From contig JAZRHM010000034.1 of NCBI GenBank assembly GCA_045644765.1, positions 40,570 to 104,569 on the forward strand: a DNA stretch of 64,000 nucleotides, given 5' to 3'. Below are positions 34,594-44,239 of this stretch, in pieces; positions within the stretch are counted from its first letter, which is position 1, and each line of letters opens with the position of its first letter. This DNA comes from JAFTYO01 sp045644765. GTDB lineage: Bacteria; Pseudomonadota; Alphaproteobacteria; RF32; CAG-239. A program made the translations under genes and the position numbers. The notes under the pieces were generated by a model. That model saw only the letters and a list, made by a program, of their open reading frames with translations. It was not told the origin of the DNA and ran no database searches.

Positions 34594-35196
34594 ATGAAAA
34601 ACAACGAACGTGGTCGTTCAATGGTAGAAATGCTTGGAGTACTTGCGATAATTGGAGTTTTAAGTGTTGGTGGCATTGCCGGATATTCAAGCGCAATGAA
34701 TAAATTTAAGATTAATAAAACTGTTGAACAGTTATATCACGTTACACAAAACTTAAAAAATCTCTGCGCAAATGATGCTTGTGAAACATCATTAATGTGT
34801 AGCCAAGATAACTATGCTCCTTATCAAAGAGAAGGTTGTTCTGCTTTTAAAAAATTAAATTTAGTCCCCGATGATATGTGGAATCAAACCTCCGAATATC
34901 TTGTTACACCTTTCAACACCCCTGTTAATATAAATTTTAGCTCTGAAACAATAAGTTTTTTATATCGTAATGTTCCTAAAGATCTTTGTATTGCCTTAAG
35001 TTCATTTAATCATGATTTCTTTATTTCAGGTATCAAATATTTTTCTATAGTTCCAAGACTCTACTCTTGTAGCGCTTATTCAAAAGAATATGGTGCTGAA
35101 AGTGAAGCTCCTGAAGAATATTGGCAACCTTTATCTTTTGAAAAAATATCTGAATGTTGTGAATATGAAGATAAAGAACTACTTTTAGTATTTTAA
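34594..35196 (+). CDS. Type IV prepilin-like/pseudopilin protein
   Basis: 200 residues: leader MKNNERG, then RSMVEMLGVLAIIGVLSVGGIAGYS, a prepilin cleavage and methylation site with the conserved glutamate and hydrophobic helix. The head has several cysteines (CANDACETSLMC, SECCEYED) that may form disulfides. AGGAGG sits 6 bases before the ATG. Its N-terminus is nearly identical to the protein at 23890-24507. The structured RNA with terminator just upstream suggests conditional expression. Confidence 0.8.
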   Translation: MKNNERGRSMVEMLGVLAIIGVLSVGGIAGYSSAMNKFKINKTVEQLYHVTQNLKNLCANDACETSLMCSQDNYAPYQREGCSAFKKLNLVPDDMWNQTSEYLVTPFNTPVNINFSSETISFLYRNVPKDLCIALSSFNHDFFISGIKYFSIVPRLYSCSAYSKEYGAESEAPEEYWQPLSFEKISECCEYEDKELLLVF

Positions 35197-35198
35197 TC

Positions 35199-35666
35199 TT
35201 AATTCAAATATGCAATTCCTATATTCAGATATGTAGCAAACAAAAGCCATAAAAGATACGGATATTGCAAGTTTCCGGCAGTTTTATTGATGATTTTAAA
35301 CTGTTCTATCATCTTATAAACAGTCCATATCATCAGTATCATAACCACAAATGCCGGAGCATAAAAACCCATACCAAAAAACAAATATGACCAAAGCATC
35401 TGCAAAAACAGTTGGCCTAAGAACAATAAATTTGCGCTTTGAATTTTCATTGTATCAGCTGAATTTAACACAATATAATACGATATAATCATCAAAGTGT
35501 ATAAAACCGACCAAACCGGCGCAAAAACATAATCAGGCGGTGAAAACAGCGGCATATTTAAGCTCGGATAAAATGTCATCATTGCCTGAGCCGAAAAAAA
35601 CGCAGCAACAACTGCCGTTACGCTAACAGTTGCAAAACTATATAAAAAACGCAAAAATTTATTCAT
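35199..35666 (-). CDS. tspO: TspO/MBR family protein
   Basis: 155 residues with five predicted membrane helices. The signature MPLFSPPDYVFAPVWSVLYTLM matches TspO/MBR, a tryptophan-rich sensory protein that binds porphyrins or steroids in the membrane. Homologues modulate tetrapyrrole and stress responses in alphaproteobacteria. It converges on the prepilin gene with 2 bp between stops. GGAGAAAG precedes the start. Confidence 0.9.
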   Translation of the reverse strand: MNKFLRFLYSFATVSVTAVVAAFFSAQAMMTFYPSLNMPLFSPPDYVFAPVWSVLYTLMIISYYIVLNSADTMKIQSANLLFLGQLFLQMLWSYLFFGMGFYAPAFVVMILMIWTVYKMIEQFKIINKTAGNLQYPYLLWLLFATYLNIGIAYLN

Positions 35667-35696
35667 GTTCTTTCTCCTTTAGTATAAGCAAATATG

Positions 35697-35718
35697 ACTT
35701 GATTAAAAAAAATCAAGT
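35697..35718. promoter_or_regulatory. Inverted repeat between tspO and the RNase J gene
   Basis: ACTTGATT and AATCAAGT flank six A. It lies in the shared promoter region of two divergent genes and could be an operator or a hairpin. No known regulator motif is recognised. Confidence 0.4.
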
Positions 35719-35795
35719 ATATTAAATATAAACTATTGCTTTTTGTCAAAAAAGGTGTATTATTGACGATAAATAAAATCTAACGGAGATAAAAA

Positions 35796-37583
35796 ATGGC
35801 AAAAAACACAAAAGCTCAAACAACATTAAAGTTTATCGGTGGTGTAAATAAAGATCGCATCGGAGGAAATTGCTCTGTTATAGAACACACAGATTCCAAA
35901 GGTAAAACCGATATTATCATGGTTGATTTTGGCTCAATGTTCACACCATATGAAACAGGTTTTGTTGCCGCATTTCCAAATGTGGATGAATATTTTGACA
36001 GAAAAGATCCCATTACAAAAGAAGAAACCAAGGCTTTAAAACCCGTAAAAGCAATGTTTATCACCCATGCTCATGAAGACCATATCGGTGCTTTGGTAAA
36101 CTATGTCAGAATGGGTTATAAACTCCCTCCTATCAAAACAAGCGGATTTACTCGTAATTTTATCAGGCTTGCTTTCAAACAACAAGGTATTATGCCTCCT
36201 GAAATAGAAAAAATTAATGCAAATGAAACTATAAAAATCAGCGACAATATGGAAATAAGAGCCGTAGACATCAGCCACATTGTTGGTTCTTTAGGTTTTT
36301 GCGTTACAACTTATGACAACGGCAAACCTTGTGCCGATATTATAAATAACGGAGATTTTTTAACTGAAGAAGAGATGCCCGTCGGTAAATCTTTTAATAA
36401 AGAAAATTACATAGAAACACTAAAATCTGCCAAATGCCCTATTATAATGTGCTTAGATTCTACATCTACTTCTCCACACAGCAGTGAACGTATCGGCTTT
36501 GAGCAAGCGGTAGAAAATACATATAATACCGTTATGAAACATTCAAATAAATCTATAATTGTTTCTCCGGTAATTTCAAGAAGTGTTCAAAACATTGCCA
36601 TAGATGTTGAAGTTGCCAGAAGGCTCGGAACAAAAATCTGTTTAGACGGCAAGTGGTTATCATTGGTGAAAGACACTATGACTTTGAGCGGATATAAAGA
36701 TTTTGATGATGTTATCTACAAAGGAACATTAAAAGGATATTTAAGCGATAAAACCATCAATAAAAAATATGTTGTTTGCACCGGTGCTTTTGCGCAAGGT
36801 ATGGAAAATTATGAATATAACTTAGGTTTTGATGATATATCGCCAATTCCTTTAGCTGCGGCAACTAAAATGGCTTTAGATATTCATCCGTACATAAAGA
36901 TAAACCAAAATGTTTTAGTTTTATCACGTCAACGTATTATTGAAGAAATAAATGGTAAGACCGGACCAAAAATGTTACAAATGATGGCAGCACAAGGCGC
37001 AACCGTTGTAATGACACCTTCAGGAAAACCTATCGGAAATTTTGAAGAAGTCCGCATGCAAGATTCAGGCCATGCCAACGCAACTGCAATCAGAAACTTA
37101 ATGCAAGATGTTAAAGAGGCTGTTGATAATGTAGTTGTAATTCCAATACACGGAAATCCGGATCAATGTGCCGATACAAAAAATATTATGGACCAATTAG
37201 GTATTGAAACACATATTGTCGGAAACAAAGAAGGTATACACATTTCCGAAGGAAAAATTTCGGACATTGAACCAAAATGCACCCCTCTTACATGGTTTGC
37301 GGCTCGTCAAATCAGCCCTAATCCTTTTTCTGAAAGAGATGTTCCTCTTGACGGTATAACAGAATATTGGGAAGTTACCGAGCAATATGAACCTGTTCGC
37401 AAAATGTGTGAAATTGATAACACACCAAAACAAGCTCCCTTACCAAGAGAACATTCTGCAAATGTAAGATATTTAGAAAAAGCAGAAGGAATGCCTACTC
37501 GCGAAAAAATAAAGAAAAGAAAAAACAGAAAAGGCATGAGTGTTGTTGAAATGACCGAAAGAAAAAAAGGACGAAGAAGATAA
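35796..37583 (+). CDS. rnj: Ribonuclease J-type metallo-beta-lactamase
   Basis: 595 residues with the zinc motif THAHEDHIGAL (HxHxDH), D in NNGDFLTEEE and the later VIPIHGNPDQ region, in the order found in RNase J (beta-lactamase, beta-CASP, beta-lactamase). The family has 5' exonuclease and endonuclease activity in mRNA decay and rRNA maturation. The protein carries a strongly basic C-terminal tail (KIKKRKNRKG...KKGRRR) that could bind RNA. It is somewhat longer than typical (about 555). Other MBL hydrolases are possible but less likely. Confidence 0.82.
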   Translation: MAKNTKAQTTLKFIGGVNKDRIGGNCSVIEHTDSKGKTDIIMVDFGSMFTPYETGFVAAFPNVDEYFDRKDPITKEETKALKPVKAMFITHAHEDHIGALVNYVRMGYKLPPIKTSGFTRNFIRLAFKQQGIMPPEIEKINANETIKISDNMEIRAVDISHIVGSLGFCVTTYDNGKPCADIINNGDFLTEEEMPVGKSFNKENYIETLKSAKCPIIMCLDSTSTSPHSSERIGFEQAVENTYNTVMKHSNKSIIVSPVISRSVQNIAIDVEVARRLGTKICLDGKWLSLVKDTMTLSGYKDFDDVIYKGTLKGYLSDKTINKKYVVCTGAFAQGMENYEYNLGFDDISPIPLAAATKMALDIHPYIKINQNVLVLSRQRIIEEINGKTGPKMLQMMAAQGATVVMTPSGKPIGNFEEVRMQDSGHANATAIRNLMQDVKEAVDNVVVIPIHGNPDQCADTKNIMDQLGIETHIVGNKEGIHISEGKISDIEPKCTPLTWFAARQISPNPFSERDVPLDGITEYWEVTEQYEPVRKMCEIDNTPKQAPLPREHSANVRYLEKAEGMPTREKIKKRKNRKGMSVVEMTERKKGRRR

Positions 37584-37598
37584 TTTCCTTTTAATATA

Positions 37599-37637
37599 AA
37601 AAAACTGCTTAACACCTAAAAGTTAAGCAGTTTTTTT
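37599..37637. terminator. Bidirectional terminator between rnj and recA
   Basis: AAACTGCTTAAC pairs with GTTAAGCAGTTT, with A-run before and seven T after. Confidence 0.92.
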
Positions 37638-37652
37638 GTGACAAACGATAAA

Positions 37653-38678
37653 CTAATCATCCATAATAGGATCATCATTTCCGATCATTTCAGTTGTAAG
37701 ATGTCCGGCATCTGCTCTGATTTTGTTTTCAATTTCTTCGGCAACGCTCGGATTATCTCTCAAGAAGAGTTTTGCGTTTTCACGACCCTGACCGAGTTTA
37801 TCTCCTTTGTAAGAGAACCACGCACCGGCTTTTTCAACAATTCCGGCTTTAACACCTAAGTCAATAAGCTCACCTGTTTTAGAAATTCCCTCACCGTACA
37901 TAATGTCAAAATCAACAGTTTTAAACGGAGGAGCAACTTTGTTTTTAACAATTTTCACTCTGGTTTGAGAACCGATAACATCTTCTTTATCTTTAATTGC
38001 GCCGATTCGTCTGATATCCATACGCACGGAAGCATAAAACTTCAAAGCATTACCGCCTGTTGTTGTTTCCGGATTTCCAAACATCACACCGATTTTCATA
38101 CGAATTTGGTTAATAAAGATAATCAAAGTGTTAGAGCGAGAAACGGTTGAAGTAAGCTTTCTTAAAGCTTGGCTCATCAAACGAGCTTGTAAACCCATGT
38201 GAGAATCTCCCATTTCACCTTCAAGCTCAGCCTTAGGAACAAGGGCTGCAACAGAGTCTACAACCAAGACATCAATTGCGCCTGAGCGAACCAATGTGTC
38301 AGCAATTTCTAAAGCTTGTTCACCGGCATCAGGTTGTGATATAAGCAAATTATCTATATCAACACCAATCTTTTTAGCATATGACGGATCTAAAGCGTGT
38401 TCAGCATCAATGAATGCGCATGTTCCGCCTGTTTTTTGTGCTTGCGCAATCACACTTAAAGCCAGTGTTGTTTTACCTGAACTTTCAGGTCCGTAAATTT
38501 CAATAATACGACCTTTAGGAAGTCCACCGATACCAAGAGCAATGTCGATACCCAAAGAACCTGTGGAAATAGCCTCAATGTCAATATTGGTATTTTGACC
38601 AAGACGCATAATTGAACCTTTTCCGAAAGCTCTTTCAATTTGGCTCAATGCCGCATCTAACGCTTTATCTTTTTCCAT
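37653..38678 (-). CDS. recA: Recombinase RecA
   Basis: 341 residues of normal length. Walker A GPESSGKTT, Walker B LVVDSVAAL, and loop residues FINQIRMKIGVMFGNPETTTGGNALKFYASVR are present. It forms filaments on single-stranded DNA, drives homologous recombination and LexA cleavage. The C-terminus is acidic (NDDPIMDD). No SOS box was recognised upstream, although one could be present in a lineage-specific form. Confidence 0.98.
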   Translation of the reverse strand: MEKDKALDAALSQIERAFGKGSIMRLGQNTNIDIEAISTGSLGIDIALGIGGLPKGRIIEIYGPESSGKTTLALSVIAQAQKTGGTCAFIDAEHALDPSYAKKIGVDIDNLLISQPDAGEQALEIADTLVRSGAIDVLVVDSVAALVPKAELEGEMGDSHMGLQARLMSQALRKLTSTVSRSNTLIIFINQIRMKIGVMFGNPETTTGGNALKFYASVRMDIRRIGAIKDKEDVIGSQTRVKIVKNKVAPPFKTVDFDIMYGEGISKTGELIDLGVKAGIVEKAGAWFSYKGDKLGQGRENAKLFLRDNPSVAEEIENKIRADAGHLTTEMIGNDDPIMDD

Positions 38679-38768
38679 ATTATACTCACTTTCTCAAAAT
38701 TGTTATTTTATCTACACATTGTTATGTTCTATTTTTGTTCTAATTGCAAGAACTTTTTTTATTTTTTA

Positions 38769-39647
38769 CTATTTATTAGGTTTTCCCCCTGCAATAATCT
38801 TGTTCAAATTTCTTCTGTCGAGTTCTCTATACTCTTGAACAGCGGCTGTTACAACGGCACCGAATATAACGGCAGCCCAATACAGATACATCCAAATCAG
38901 CATCAACGGAACAACAGCCACAGCACCATATAAAGTTTTGTATACATTGTTTTTAAGCATAAAGAAAGCAAAGCCGTTTCTTAATATCCAGAACAAAAAC
39001 ATTGCAACCAATGCACCTAACAATGCATTTAAAAAACCGACCTTTTTGTTTGGCACAAAAATATAAACACCTGTTAAAACCACCCATGTTAAAACAAAAG
39101 GTAAAACACTTCCCAAAACGACGCTTAATTTAGGCACAGACTGCAAAACATCATTAAAAGCTACATAACCTTTCAAAGAAAAAGCCGTTCCCAAAAGCAA
39201 AGGCCCTAACGTTATAACCGTCCAATATAGTGTAATTTTTGTTGTAATTCGGCGAGGTCTGCTCACTTTAAAAATAAAATTAAAACTGTTTTCAATGGTA
39301 GATAAAAGCAAAATAGCCGTTAAAACAATACCTATAACACCAATTGTTGTAAGCTTTGCGGTTGCATTGATAAACTCATTAAAATACACGCTTATATCAG
39401 CGCCGGCATCAGGCACGGCATAACTTACAATAAAATCTTGCACTTGCTGTCTTATTTCGGAAAAAACCGGAAATGCCGAAAAAATTGCCAAAGCAATTGC
39501 TAAAACAGGAACAAGAGCAATGAGTGATGTATAACTCAAAGAAGAAGCCACCCTTAAAACAGCATCATGTTGAGCTCTTTTGGTTAAAAAATATAAAAAC
39601 TTTTTCAAAATTTCTATGGTTTCAAGTATCTTAGTTTTCCCAAACAT
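38769..39647 (-). CDS. YihY/UPF0761 family inner-membrane protein
   Basis: 292 residues with about six membrane segments. ASSLSYTSLIALVPVLAIALAIFSAFP at the N-terminus and GAVAVVPLMLIWMYLYWAAVIFGAVVTAA near the C-terminus are signatures of the YihY (formerly called ribonuclease BN) family. The RNase name was a misassignment; function in the envelope is unknown. It lies about 90 bp upstream of recA on the same strand and is divergent from fabI. Confidence 0.9.
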   Translation of the reverse strand: MFGKTKILETIEILKKFLYFLTKRAQHDAVLRVASSLSYTSLIALVPVLAIALAIFSAFPVFSEIRQQVQDFIVSYAVPDAGADISVYFNEFINATAKLTTIGVIGIVLTAILLLSTIENSFNFIFKVSRPRRITTKITLYWTVITLGPLLLGTAFSLKGYVAFNDVLQSVPKLSVVLGSVLPFVLTWVVLTGVYIFVPNKKVGFLNALLGALVAMFLFWILRNGFAFFMLKNNVYKTLYGAVAVVPLMLIWMYLYWAAVIFGAVVTAAVQEYRELDRRNLNKIIAGGKPNK

Positions 39648-39753
39648 TCTATAAACTCACAAAAAATCATTTACAAATCTGAACAAATTAGGTAAAAACC
39701 TATTTAAGAGATAACTTATATCAATTTTTTATTAAACGCAAAGGAAATATGAC

Positions 39754-40584
39754 ATGAATACAACTACTCCTTTAATGAATGGTAAAAAGGGTTTGATTAT
39801 GGGCTTGGCAAACGATAAATCCATCGCTTGGGGAATTGCTAAAGCACTAAACGTACATGGTGCGCAAATTGCCATCTCATATCAAAATGAAACTTTAGAA
39901 AAAAGGGTTATTCCTCTTGCCGAGCAACTCGACAATGAACCTATGCTTATTAAATGTGATGTTACCGATTCGGCATCTGTTGAAGCTTGCTTTAAAGAAT
40001 TGGGAGAAAAATGGGGTAAGATAGATTTTGTTGTTCACGCTATTGCTTTTTCTGATAAAGACCAATTAAAAGGAAGAACCATTGATACAACATTAGATAA
40101 CTTTTTAAATACAATGCATATTTCTTGTTATTCATTCATTGAAACTTGCAGATGTGCTTCAGATATCATGAATGAAGGCGGTTCAATTGTTACTTTATCA
40201 TATTTAGGTGCCGAAAGAGTTTTACCGAACTATAACATTATGGGTGTTGCAAAAGCAGCGTTGGAAGCTTCTGTTCGTTATGCCGCTGTTGATTTGGGTA
40301 AACAAGGTGTCAGAGTTAATGCAATTTCTGCCGGTCCGATTAAAACATTGGCTGCTTCAGGTATCGGTGATTTCAGAAAAATTTTACGTTGGAACGAATT
40401 AAATGCACCGTTGTTGCGCAACGTTACTCAAGAAGAAGTCGGTGCTGCGGCTCTTGCCTTACTTTCTCCTTTGGGAATTGCCATTACCGGTGAAGTTTTA
40501 CACGTTGATAACGGCTATAACAAAATTGCCATGTTAAACATGGATAATGCCAGAGAAACTGCTCAAGTTTTAGCTGATTTCTAA
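39754..40584 (+). CDS. fabI: Enoyl-[acyl-carrier-protein] reductase (NADH) FabI
   Basis: 276 residues of the SDR fold. GLANDKSIAWGIA is the FabI nucleotide-binding form, and SYLGAERVLPNYNIMGVAKAALEA holds the Y-x6-K active site. ISAGPIKTLAASGI follows. It performs the last reduction of each fatty acid elongation cycle. AAGGAAAT precedes the start. It ends at a terminator. Confidence 0.96.
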   Translation: MNTTTPLMNGKKGLIMGLANDKSIAWGIAKALNVHGAQIAISYQNETLEKRVIPLAEQLDNEPMLIKCDVTDSASVEACFKELGEKWGKIDFVVHAIAFSDKDQLKGRTIDTTLDNFLNTMHISCYSFIETCRCASDIMNEGGSIVTLSYLGAERVLPNYNIMGVAKAALEASVRYAAVDLGKQGVRVNAISAGPIKTLAASGIGDFRKILRWNELNAPLLRNVTQEEVGAAALALLSPLGIAITGEVLHVDNGYNKIAMLNMDNARETAQVLADF

Positions 40585-40598
40585 AAATATAATCACAA

Positions 40599-40629
40599 AA
40601 AAGCCCGATAATGCAATATCGGGCTTTCA
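40599..40629 (+). terminator. Terminator after fabI
   Basis: AAAGCCCGATA pairs with TATCGGGCTTT around a short loop. The T-run is only three long and is followed by the next gene's ribosome binding site. Confidence 0.75.
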
Positions 40630-40645
40630 ATTTGAAAGAAAAAAA

Positions 40646-41410
40646 ATGATAAAAATTTCAGCATATATTGTAACTTTAAATGAAGAATTACGTTTAGATA
40701 GAACTTTAAAGGCTGTCTCAAAAGTTGCCGATGAAATCATTATTGTTGATAGCGGCAGCACAGATAAAACTGAAAAAATTGCAAAGAAACATAAAGCAAA
40801 ATTTATGTTTCATAAATGGAAAAATATTTCATCTCAGAAAAATTTTGCGCAAAACAAATGCTCAAATGATTGGGTTTTATCTCTTGATTCTGATGAAGTT
40901 TTATCCGATGATTTGATACAAGAAATAAAACAAATCAAAAAAAATCCGACTGCGGATGCATATAAAGTAAAAATTTGCGATATGTTACCGGGAGATAAAA
41001 AACCTCGTTTGCTTGCAAAAACATACAATCAAGTCCGTTTATATAACAGAAAAAAATCCAACATGCCTGATGATTTAACTCATGACAGAGTGGTTCTGGG
41101 AGAAAATTGTAAAGTTGAGCAATTAAAATCTAAAATTCATCACTATTCTTATGTAACATTAACTCAGCTTTGGTTTAAGCTGAACATGTATACCGATGAG
41201 TTAGTAAAAGTTGCTTTGGAAAAAAACAAAAAATATTCCAAACTTCGTTTATATACCGAATTTCCACGCCAATTTTTGTTTTACTATTTTATACGTCGTT
41301 ATTGTATGTATGGAACTTGTGGTTTTTGGATGGCAACATCGTATGCATATTTCAGATTTTTAAAAATAGCTAAATATTTTGAATATAAAGCATTAAATAA
41401 AAAGGACTAA
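40646..41410 (+). CDS. Family 2 glycosyltransferase (WaaE/KdtX-like)
   Basis: 254 residues with the GT-A start ISAYIVTLNEELRLDRTLKAV, VDSGSTDKTEKIA and the metal-binding LDSDE. The order and length match the LPS-core glucosyltransferases of the WaaE/KdtX type, with a C-terminal YRRY...FWMATSYAYFRFLKIAKYFE tail that may touch the membrane. Sugar and acceptor are not known. The stop lies 3 bp before the next gene. Confidence 0.88.
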   Translation: MIKISAYIVTLNEELRLDRTLKAVSKVADEIIIVDSGSTDKTEKIAKKHKAKFMFHKWKNISSQKNFAQNKCSNDWVLSLDSDEVLSDDLIQEIKQIKKNPTADAYKVKICDMLPGDKKPRLLAKTYNQVRLYNRKKSNMPDDLTHDRVVLGENCKVEQLKSKIHHYSYVTLTQLWFKLNMYTDELVKVALEKNKKYSKLRLYTEFPRQFLFYYFIRRYCMYGTCGFWMATSYAYFRFLKIAKYFEYKALNKKD

Positions 41411-41413
41411 TAA

Positions 41414-41842
41414 ATGACTCTTTGGGGACTAAAGGAAGAAGCGTCTTTTGACGTATGGTCAATTGAGCATATAATTATGGGCATATCCATTGCTTGTTTA
41501 ACAGATTGGATGTCTAAAAAACTATGTAAAGATGAAAACGTATCTGAAAACTTGCGTATAAAAATAAGCTTTATAATGGCTTTAATGTTTTCATATATGT
41601 GGGAAACTTTAGAACACTATTTGGAAGTTGGTTTATGGGGTAATGTTGTTTCATATTGGTTGCAAGGCGTTGAACATTGGAGTAATCGTTTAATTTGCGA
41701 CAACCTTATGGTAATGCTCGGTTGGTGGATATATCAGCAAAAAAACAAAATTGTATGGTTTGCCAGATGTTTTTCGATTATATGGCTTTTTGTTCATATT
41801 TTCATATTTCCACATAGTATGTATTTGCACGAACTTTTTTAA
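41414..41842 (+). CDS. Hypothetical membrane protein, 142 residues
   Basis: Three to four hydrophobic segments with many tryptophans and conserved-looking polar residues inside them: SIEHIIMGIS, YMWETLEHYLEVG, WLQGVEHWSNRLICDNLMVMLGWW. The EH and NRLICD pattern looks like a membrane enzyme or channel core, but I do not recognise the family. It is cotranscribed with the glycosyltransferase (3 bp gap), suggesting an envelope role. Confidence 0.7.
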   Translation: MTLWGLKEEASFDVWSIEHIIMGISIACLTDWMSKKLCKDENVSENLRIKISFIMALMFSYMWETLEHYLEVGLWGNVVSYWLQGVEHWSNRLICDNLMVMLGWWIYQQKNKIVWFARCFSIIWLFVHIFIFPHSMYLHELF

Positions 41843-41846
41843 TGTT

Positions 41847-41874
41847 AAAAAACCCCGAAGTGTCGGGGTTTTTA
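41847..41874. terminator. Bidirectional terminator
   Basis: AACCCCGA pairs with TCGGGGTT around AGTG, with A-run and T-run on either side. It serves the membrane protein gene and the converging nitroreductase gene. Confidence 0.9.
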
Positions 41875-41881
41875 CTCAAGA

Positions 41882-42418
41882 TTACCACTTTTCCCAATGT
41901 ACCTTTGAGGAAACATATCTATCTTCAGGTTGTTTGGGTGTTTCTGCTGGATATCCGATTGGAACAATTGCAATCGGTTTTATATTTTCCGGTAAATTAA
42001 ACAATTTTTTAGCGCCATCAACAATTGAAGGTATCGGAGTGGCCGCACAATAGCAAGCACCTAACCCTTTTGCATGGCAAGCAAGCAATATGTTTTGTGT
42101 TGCCAAAGCGCAGTCTACATCAGAAAAACTCCAATAAGGCTCATTTTCTTTGCTATGAAAAGATTTATCCATATTAGCACAAACAAGTATAACACAAGAT
42201 GCATTTTTAGCAAAACCTGTCCAAGGCTGAAATTCTTTAACCTTATCCATAATAGATAAATCTTCCAAAACCAAAAATTCCCACGGTTGCTTATTGTGAG
42301 CTGAAGGAGCATAACTGGCAGCTCTTAAAACTTCTTCAATATCTTGTTTTGAAACTTTTTTGTTTGTATCAAAAAACCGAACCGAACGTCTTGTTAAAAG
42401 ACCTTGCATTAAATCCAT
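41882..42418 (-). CDS. Nitroreductase-family FMN oxidoreductase
   Basis: 178 residues starting MDLMQGLLTRRSVRFF, with APSAHNKQPWEFLVLED and LGACYCAATPIPS, the usual FMN-binding parts. Members reduce nitro compounds, quinones or flavins with NAD(P)H; the natural substrate is unknown. GGGGAGAAA lies before the start. It sits 21 bp after pepF on the same strand. Confidence 0.9.
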   Translation of the reverse strand: MDLMQGLLTRRSVRFFDTNKKVSKQDIEEVLRAASYAPSAHNKQPWEFLVLEDLSIMDKVKEFQPWTGFAKNASCVILVCANMDKSFHSKENEPYWSFSDVDCALATQNILLACHAKGLGACYCAATPIPSIVDGAKKLFNLPENIKPIAIVPIGYPAETPKQPEDRYVSSKVHWEKW

Positions 42419-42439
42419 ATTTTTTCTCCCCTTATTAAA

Positions 42440-44239
42440 TTACAAATTAAGTTTTCTATCAAGTTCTTCAAGTTTATCAATATATGATGATATCAAATTT
42501 AAACCTTTCTGCCAAAAATCAGGTTTTTCCGGATTTAGGCCAAATGGTTTTAATATATCCTCATAATCGCCTATTGCGGTTTTAGAAAGAAGCTCTAAAT
42601 ATTTATCGGCAAAATTTTCAACTGTTCCTTCAGCGTTTACCTGATATAACGAATTTACCAAACAATCTGCAAACGAATATGCATACACATAAAACGGTAA
42701 GAAGAAAAAGTGACCTACATTTGACCATATATATTTGCAATTTTCATCAACATCTACATAATCGCCAAGACTGTCTTTCATTTCTTCAAGCCAAATTTGA
42801 CACAATCTGTCTTCAGAAATCTCACCGAATTTACGTTCATCGTGCACTCTTGTTTCAAAACAATGAAACGCTATCTGTCTTATAGCCGTGTTTATCATGT
42901 CACCAACTTTTGATGCTATTAAACAAAGTTTTGTTTTATCATCTTTGGTAGAATTAAGCATGTTTTGGAACACCAACATCTCACCAAACACCGAAGCAAC
43001 CTCTTCTGTTGTCATGCGAGAACGTTCATTTAGGTCGCCATTTTTAACCCTAAGTTGATGGTGACAACCATGGCCTAACTCATGAGCTAACGTTAAAACA
43101 TCGTTTTGTTTTCCGGTAAAGTTTAAAAACAGATAAGCGTGCTCACTTGCAATCGGCGCACTACAAAAAGCACCACTCCTTTTACCATCACGAGGAGGAA
43201 CATCTATCCATGCATTATCAAAAAATTGTTGCGCAATTTTGCCGAGTTTTTCAGAAAATCCGTAATACCCTTTTAACACCGTATCAACAGCTTCTTGCCA
43301 AGAATATGTAACATCTGCCGAAAAAGGAAGCGGAGCATTTCGATCATAATAGCTAAGTTTATCAACACCAAGCCATTTTGCTTTAAGCTTATAAAATCTG
43401 TGTGCAATATTTTTGTAATTATCCCTAACTGTTTGTGTTAATGATTCTACAACTTTATCATCAACATCTTCATACAAATTTCGGGCTGAAATCGGTTTCT
43501 TGAAACCACGTTTTGCGTCTTCGATAGCTTTATCTTTAATTATCATATTATAGACCAAAGAAAACAATGGAGCATGTTGTTTAGCAACCCTGTTTATTTC
43601 TGCACCGGCTTTATGACGAAGCTTCATATCTTTTTCAAGCAAAAGTTTTGAAATTTGGGCATCGTTATATTTTTTACCATCAACTTCAAATTCTTGTCGC
43701 GAGGAAGTTTCTTCATATAAACGAACCCATGCTTCTGATGATGTAACCGATTTTTCGAGTAAGATTTCTTCTACCTGTTCACTTAATTCATGCTTTTTAT
43801 ATTTACGAACATTTTTTATATATGGCTTATAAAAAGCAACATCTTTATCTTTTAGCCATTGTCTTATTTTTTCTTCCGGTAACTTATTTATTTCCAGAGA
43901 AAAAAACACCAACGGTTTAGAATATTCGGTAAGTTTTTCACTAATATTCTGATAAAAAGCCATTGCTTCTTGGTTTTTCATTTGTGTAGCCATATTAAGA
44001 TACGCAAAACCACCTAAACGAGCTGCAATTTTACCACGCTTTTCACTTTCTTTTATGGCTTGCAAAAATTCTTTTGGTGATAAAGAAGCTAATTTTCCTT
44101 TATATTTACGTGCAAAAGATATGGCGCTTTTACGATATTTTTCTAAATCTTTTTCAATTTTATCCGAATGCATACTTTCATATAAATCAGACAAATCCCA
44201 AGCGGGTAAATTATTCATCGTGTTGTTGGTCTTGTTCAT
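42440..44239 (-). CDS. pepF: Oligoendopeptidase F (M3 family)
   Basis: 599 residues, normal for PepF. Zinc motif TLAHELGHGCHH with the downstream ERSRMTTEEVASVFGE glutamate. It cleaves short cytosolic peptides. The ATG at 44239 is preceded by GAGGAAG and overlaps the upstream gene by 29 bp; a later ATG at 44218 lacks a binding site. Part of a minus-strand set glmU-domain, anchor protein, pepF, nitroreductase. Confidence 0.95.
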   Translation of the reverse strand: MNKTNNTMNNLPAWDLSDLYESMHSDKIEKDLEKYRKSAISFARKYKGKLASLSPKEFLQAIKESEKRGKIAARLGGFAYLNMATQMKNQEAMAFYQNISEKLTEYSKPLVFFSLEINKLPEEKIRQWLKDKDVAFYKPYIKNVRKYKKHELSEQVEEILLEKSVTSSEAWVRLYEETSSRQEFEVDGKKYNDAQISKLLLEKDMKLRHKAGAEINRVAKQHAPLFSLVYNMIIKDKAIEDAKRGFKKPISARNLYEDVDDKVVESLTQTVRDNYKNIAHRFYKLKAKWLGVDKLSYYDRNAPLPFSADVTYSWQEAVDTVLKGYYGFSEKLGKIAQQFFDNAWIDVPPRDGKRSGAFCSAPIASEHAYLFLNFTGKQNDVLTLAHELGHGCHHQLRVKNGDLNERSRMTTEEVASVFGEMLVFQNMLNSTKDDKTKLCLIASKVGDMINTAIRQIAFHCFETRVHDERKFGEISEDRLCQIWLEEMKDSLGDYVDVDENCKYIWSNVGHFFFLPFYVYAYSFADCLVNSLYQVNAEGTVENFADKYLELLSKTAIGDYEDILKPFGLNPEKPDFWQKGLNLISSYIDKLEELDRKLNL

